Below, in pieces: positions 61,081-64,000 of a stretch of DNA of 64,000 nt. A program made the position numbers and the translations under genes. This DNA is from G051132615 sp051132615 (lineage in GTDB: Bacteria; Pseudomonadota; Gammaproteobacteria; Burkholderiales; Neisseriaceae), in assembly GCF_051132615.1 (NCBI RefSeq), contig NZ_CP152375.1, positions 1,674,001-1,738,000 on the forward strand, in the 5' to 3' direction. Every line of letters begins with the position of its first letter. Position 1 is the first letter of the stretch. Below the pieces are notes generated by a model, which worked only from the letters and a program-made list of their open reading frames with translations, ran no database searches and was not told the origin of the DNA.

Positions 61081-61938
61081 ATGACAAGAAAAAATGCACT
61101 GTTTACCATGCACATAGCTGCATTGCTTTTTGGTGTTTCAGGAATTTTTGGGGTATTGATTCAAACGGATACCAATACGATTGTATTGGGCCGAGGATTA
61201 TTTGCTTTTATTGCCATGAGTTTGATGTGCTATCCCTTTAAAGTGTTTCCTTGGCAGGGTTTAAGGGCAAAAGATTTGGTTTTATTGCTTTTGGTTGGTA
61301 TTTTGCTGACCTTACATTGGCTGGTGTTTTTTTTGGCAGTAAAAACAGGCGGAGTTGCTGTTGCAACATTAGGGTTTGCCAGTTTCCCTGCGTTTATTGC
61401 GGTATTTGAGTCCATTTTTTTCCGAGAAAAATTATCAAAAAATGAATCTATTTTAATTGTCTGTGTTTCTCTCGGTTTGGTGTTGGTTACGCCTACTTTT
61501 CAAATAACAGATCAAGGAACAATTGGTTTATTATGGGGTGTATTGTCAGGGTTTTTATATGCAGTGATTACATTGCTCAATCGGTTCAGTTCAAAACGTT
61601 TGTCTGGCATTCAAATGTGCTGGTGGCAGTATTTGGCGTTAATTCTTGTGTTGTTTCCGTTTGCGGGGCATACGTTAAGTAGTTTGTCTTGGCTTAATTG
61701 GTTTTGGCTGGCGTGTTTGGGATTGTTTTGTACAGGCTTGGCTTATTATCTTTTTGTGCGCAGTTTGGTTGTATTAAAAGGTAGACTTGCCGCCATTATT
61801 ATTGCTTTGGAGCCTGTATACGCTATTATTGTTGCTTGGATATTGTTTTATGACGTACCAAGCATACGTATGGTTATTGGAGCAGTATTGATTATTGGGG
61901 CCGTTGTTTGGGCTGGGCAAAGTAAAACGGTATCTTAA
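61081..61938 (+). CDS. EamA/DMT-family membrane transporter
   Basis: Inner-membrane protein of 285 residues with about ten hydrophobic helices in two EamA halves (about 5-135 and 148-282). The second half ends LEPVYAIIVAWILFYD, the family's usual LEPVxAxxxAxxxxGE-like segment. Such proteins export amino acids or metabolites; the substrate is unknown. The start at 61081 has TAGGGA upstream; a longer reading from 61030 is unlikely. It is divergent from recA and ends 7 nt from the convergent murI, with no terminator between. Confidence 0.9.
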   Translation: MTRKNALFTMHIAALLFGVSGIFGVLIQTDTNTIVLGRGLFAFIAMSLMCYPFKVFPWQGLRAKDLVLLLLVGILLTLHWLVFFLAVKTGGVAVATLGFASFPAFIAVFESIFFREKLSKNESILIVCVSLGLVLVTPTFQITDQGTIGLLWGVLSGFLYAVITLLNRFSSKRLSGIQMCWWQYLALILVLFPFAGHTLSSLSWLNWFWLACLGLFCTGLAYYLFVRSLVVLKGRLAAIIIALEPVYAIIVAWILFYDVPSIRMVIGAVLIIGAVVWAGQSKTVS

Positions 61939-61945
61939 TCTTTAT

Positions 61946-62758
61946 TTAACCTAAATTCATCATTTCCAATTGTTCAAGGCTTCTGCCTAAAAAACGCTCT
62001 CCAATTGTTTGAAAGCGCAATGGAATATCGGATACAAAGAAACGATAATCTGCTTCTTTTTGTTCTGTATTTAATAAGCGAGCAGACAAAAGAGCTTGTG
62101 CGGTATCTTCTGCTGTTGTGATGGCAGAATCAACCAAAGTAATATTAGGGGCTTCTTCTGCGATAAGGGGCTTTAATAGAGGGTAATGGGTACAGCCTAA
62201 AACCAGAGTATCCACATGTTCAGATAAAATGGGTTTGAGGTATTCTTTGCAGGTCAGGCGAGTGACTTCATGGTCAAGCCAGCCTTCTTCAACCAATGGT
62301 ACCAGTAATGGGCATGCTTGTGATACAACACGAGTTTGTGCACTTTGTGCATGTATGGCTCGAGCATAGGCATTGCTGTTGACAGTTGTTGATGTGGCAA
62401 TCACCCCAATTTTACCTGTTTTAGTGGCGTTAAGAGCGGCATTTGCACCTGCATTAATCACGTCCAGCACGGGCATATTCCCTGCCATGTTTTTGACTTT
62501 GTCCGCGGCAACAGCTGCAATTGTGTTACACGCAATGACCATGGCTTTGACATCTTGTTGCAATAAAAATTGCACAATTTGCTGGGTGTATGTTTCAATG
62601 GTTGTTCTGGATTTTACGCCATAGGGCACTCTGGCGGTATCCCCAAAATACACAATATTTTCCAGCGGTAAACGCTCCATTAATGCTCTAACCACGGTTA
62701 AACCGCCAACTCCTGAATCAAATACGCCAATAGGGCGGTCGTTATGGTTATTGCTCAT
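61946..62758 (-). CDS. murI: Glutamate racemase MurI
   Basis: Cytosolic enzyme of 270 residues supplying D-glutamate for peptidoglycan. The two catalytic cysteines are Cys77 (ACNTIAA) and Cys189 (GCTHYPLL). The N-terminal GVFDSGVGGLTVVRAL and YFGDTARVPYG are conserved. It is separated from queG upstream by 101 nt on the same strand, a spacer that holds the inverted repeat CGATTAA/TTAATCG (62789-62813). Confidence 0.96.
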   Translation of the reverse strand: MSNNHNDRPIGVFDSGVGGLTVVRALMERLPLENIVYFGDTARVPYGVKSRTTIETYTQQIVQFLLQQDVKAMVIACNTIAAVAADKVKNMAGNMPVLDVINAGANAALNATKTGKIGVIATSTTVNSNAYARAIHAQSAQTRVVSQACPLLVPLVEEGWLDHEVTRLTCKEYLKPILSEHVDTLVLGCTHYPLLKPLIAEEAPNITLVDSAITTAEDTAQALLSARLLNTEQKEADYRFFVSDIPLRFQTIGERFLGRSLEQLEMMNLG

Positions 62759-62859
62759 ATAATGTACTCTGTGAAAGGTTAAAAGTGTCGATTAAACTGA
62801 TTTATATTAATCGCTAATTGATGGGTATTCTAACATTTTGATGGTGTTTTTGGCAGATA

Positions 62860-63915
62860 TTAAGGTGTCTGATGTTGTGCCAAAGCCCAAAGAGCGGCTT
62901 CTTGGCACATTGGGTCATTGTCTTGATTCAGAAAATTTTGTAAGGCTAAGATGATATGAGAATGAGTGGGTGCATTACCCAAAGCAATTAAGATATTAGA
63001 TTGCCATTTGTTATAGCCGATTCGATAAATTGGGCTACCTGCCATTTTTTCTTTAAATTCGGTTTCAGACCAATTCAGTAAGGACAGTAAAGAAACTTGA
63101 TCTAAACCATGCCTTGGTTTGAAATCTGTTTGTTGGTTATTTTGAGCAAAACGGTTAAAAGGGCAAACCAGTTGGCAGTCATCACAACCATAAATTCGGT
63201 TGCCCATTGCTTTACGGTAAGGAACATCAATTAGCTTGGGGGATTCTATCGTTAAATAAGATAAGCAGCGAGTGGCATCAACAATATAAGGGCTGATGAT
63301 CGCGCCTGTTGGGCAAGATTGCATGCAACGATTACAGGTACCACAATGCTCTTTTATGGGTTGATCAAAAGGCAAGGGTAAATTGGTGATTAATGCGCCT
63401 AAAAAAAATAGGCTGCCCGCATTTTTTTGTAAAAGTAGGCTATTTTTTCCCGTCCAGCCTAAACCAGCTAATGAGGCAAAAGCCACTTCTGCTAAAGGGG
63501 CACTGTCAACAATGCCTCTATAAATAACATCAGATTGTTCTTGTTCTAAAAACTGTCCCAATTGTTTGAGTTTGCTGCGTAGTACTTTATGGTAATCACG
63601 ACCCAATGCATAACGAGAAATATATGCTTGTTCAGGGGTGTTTAATAGATGTTCACTTTGAGATAATGTCTCTGGCCAATAAGGCATGGCAACAAGAATA
63701 ATACTTTTGGCTTGTGGTAGTACGTAAGAGGCATGAGTGCGTTCGGTGCCATGGCGTTTAAGATAAGCCATTTGTCCATAAAAGCCTTGGTCTAACCAGT
63801 TTTGAATGTGGTGAATTTTTTCTTCTGGTAGGTCGCAGGAGGCGATTTTTGCCTCAATAAAGCCTAACGCTAAAGAGAATTCTTTTACTTTTTGGGCAAG
63901 CTGTGCATAATCCAT
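62860..63915 (-). CDS. queG: Epoxyqueuosine reductase QueG
   Basis: Cobalamin-dependent iron-sulfur enzyme of 351 residues that makes queuosine from epoxyqueuosine in tRNA. Two 4Fe-4S motifs are present: Cys191, 194, 197 and 201 (CGTCNRCMQSCP) and Cys244, 247 and 251 with Cys217 (CDDCQLVCP). The conserved VDSAPLAE contains Asp137, the likely proton donor. Length is near that of E. coli QueG. It is divergent from tsaE with a 15-nt gap between start codons. Confidence 0.95.
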   Translation of the reverse strand: MDYAQLAQKVKEFSLALGFIEAKIASCDLPEEKIHHIQNWLDQGFYGQMAYLKRHGTERTHASYVLPQAKSIILVAMPYWPETLSQSEHLLNTPEQAYISRYALGRDYHKVLRSKLKQLGQFLEQEQSDVIYRGIVDSAPLAEVAFASLAGLGWTGKNSLLLQKNAGSLFFLGALITNLPLPFDQPIKEHCGTCNRCMQSCPTGAIISPYIVDATRCLSYLTIESPKLIDVPYRKAMGNRIYGCDDCQLVCPFNRFAQNNQQTDFKPRHGLDQVSLLSLLNWSETEFKEKMAGSPIYRIGYNKWQSNILIALGNAPTHSHIILALQNFLNQDNDPMCQEAALWALAQHQTP

Positions 63916-63930
63916 GTTTTAGAAGAAAAG

Positions 63931-64000
63931 ATGAGAGATATGCAGGATTATACGCTAAGCTTGATGGATGAGGCAGCCACTTTAACTTTAGGTCAAGAGT
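63931..64000 (+). CDS. tsaE: Start of tsaE (tRNA threonylcarbamoyladenosine ATPase), truncated by window edge
   Basis: Only the first 23 codons are in the window. The peptide MRDMQDYTLSLMDEAATLTL resembles the N-terminus of TsaE (LxDExATLxLG), and the divergent position next to queG is the usual place for tsaE in betaproteobacteria. AGAAG lies before ATG 63931; ATG 63940 is an alternative start. The Walker A motif lies beyond the window, so the call rests mainly on this pattern and context. Confidence 0.65.
   Translation, partial: MRDMQDYTLSLMDEAATLTLGQE

Noticed and set aside
1..64000. CRISPR arrays, insertion sequences, tRNA/rRNA genes, Neisseria or Pasteurella DNA-uptake words
   Set aside because: Read through all spacers without finding regularly spaced repeats, transposase genes, cloverleaf-like T-loops or repeated uptake words.

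Overview
The window is a gene-dense, AT-rich (by eye near 40% G+C) chromosomal segment of a Gram-negative bacterium. It begins inside an NADPH-dependent FMN reductase gene and ends inside what looks like tsaE. The gene content (FimV and PilY1 of type IV pilus systems, DsbB, SCO1, short-form HisG, RsmJ, DarP/PmbA, a c-type-cytochrome FAD dehydrogenase) and the neighbourhoods yraN/SIS/BON lipoprotein divergent from rsmI, and queG divergent from tsaE, fit a betaproteobacterium, probably a low-G+C member of Burkholderiales (Alcaligenaceae-like). That placement is inference; no rRNA is present to settle it.

Layout. 1-2974: FMN reductase, AzlCD branched-chain amino acid exporter, a monooxygenase-like protein, and a YccA/Bax-inhibitor-1 membrane protein. 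3032-8748: dsbB, pmbA, then darP, a YheT-type hydrolase, a lone trpC, map and a small XRE regulator. 9007-13000: mgtE-prmC operon, a ComEA-like HhH protein, then the 3' end of a long minus-strand operon. 12123-20886: eight overlapping or closely spaced minus-strand genes (RDD, SpoIIM-like, DUF4129, DUF4350, MoxR ATPase, DUF58, RsmJ, Nudix), a MoxR-type membrane chaperone module of unknown role. 21308-24022: secA. 24172-31091: two large divergent PilY1 paralogues set in very AT-rich spacers and without minor pilin genes. 31870-35352: metF, hisD, hisG, sco1. 35615-41244: GST, BON lipoprotein, SIS isomerase, yraN, rsmI, pncA, an L,D-transpeptidase and pgk. 41539-45240: metH. 45306-48951: three-subunit FAD dehydrogenase (gluconate/sorbitol type). 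49099-51215: mtgA, aroE, rhodanese. 51433-54559: glnA, inositol-phosphatase family, rsmE. 55038-59719: two tandem FimV-like genes. 59857-64000: recA, EamA transporter, murI, queG, start of tsaE.

Functional links. MetF supplies methyl-THF to the cobalamin-dependent MetH, and QueG is also cobalamin-dependent, so the organism should need B12. PilY1 and FimV point to type IV pili or polar surface functions, and ComEA to DNA uptake. The FAD dehydrogenase would oxidise a sugar or sugar acid in the periplasm and feed electrons to quinone.

The most unusual signals are (i) the PilY1 pair, in which one copy keeps the vWA metal site but has lost the calcium loop and the other keeps the calcium loop but has an altered vWA metal site; (ii) the RDD-SpoIIM-DUF4129-DUF4350-MoxR-DUF58 operon; (iii) the tandem FimV paralogues; and (iv) several clean palindromes or leader structures ahead of azlC, mgtE, metH, secA and rsmE. 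I see no CRISPR array, insertion sequence, rRNA or tRNA in the window.
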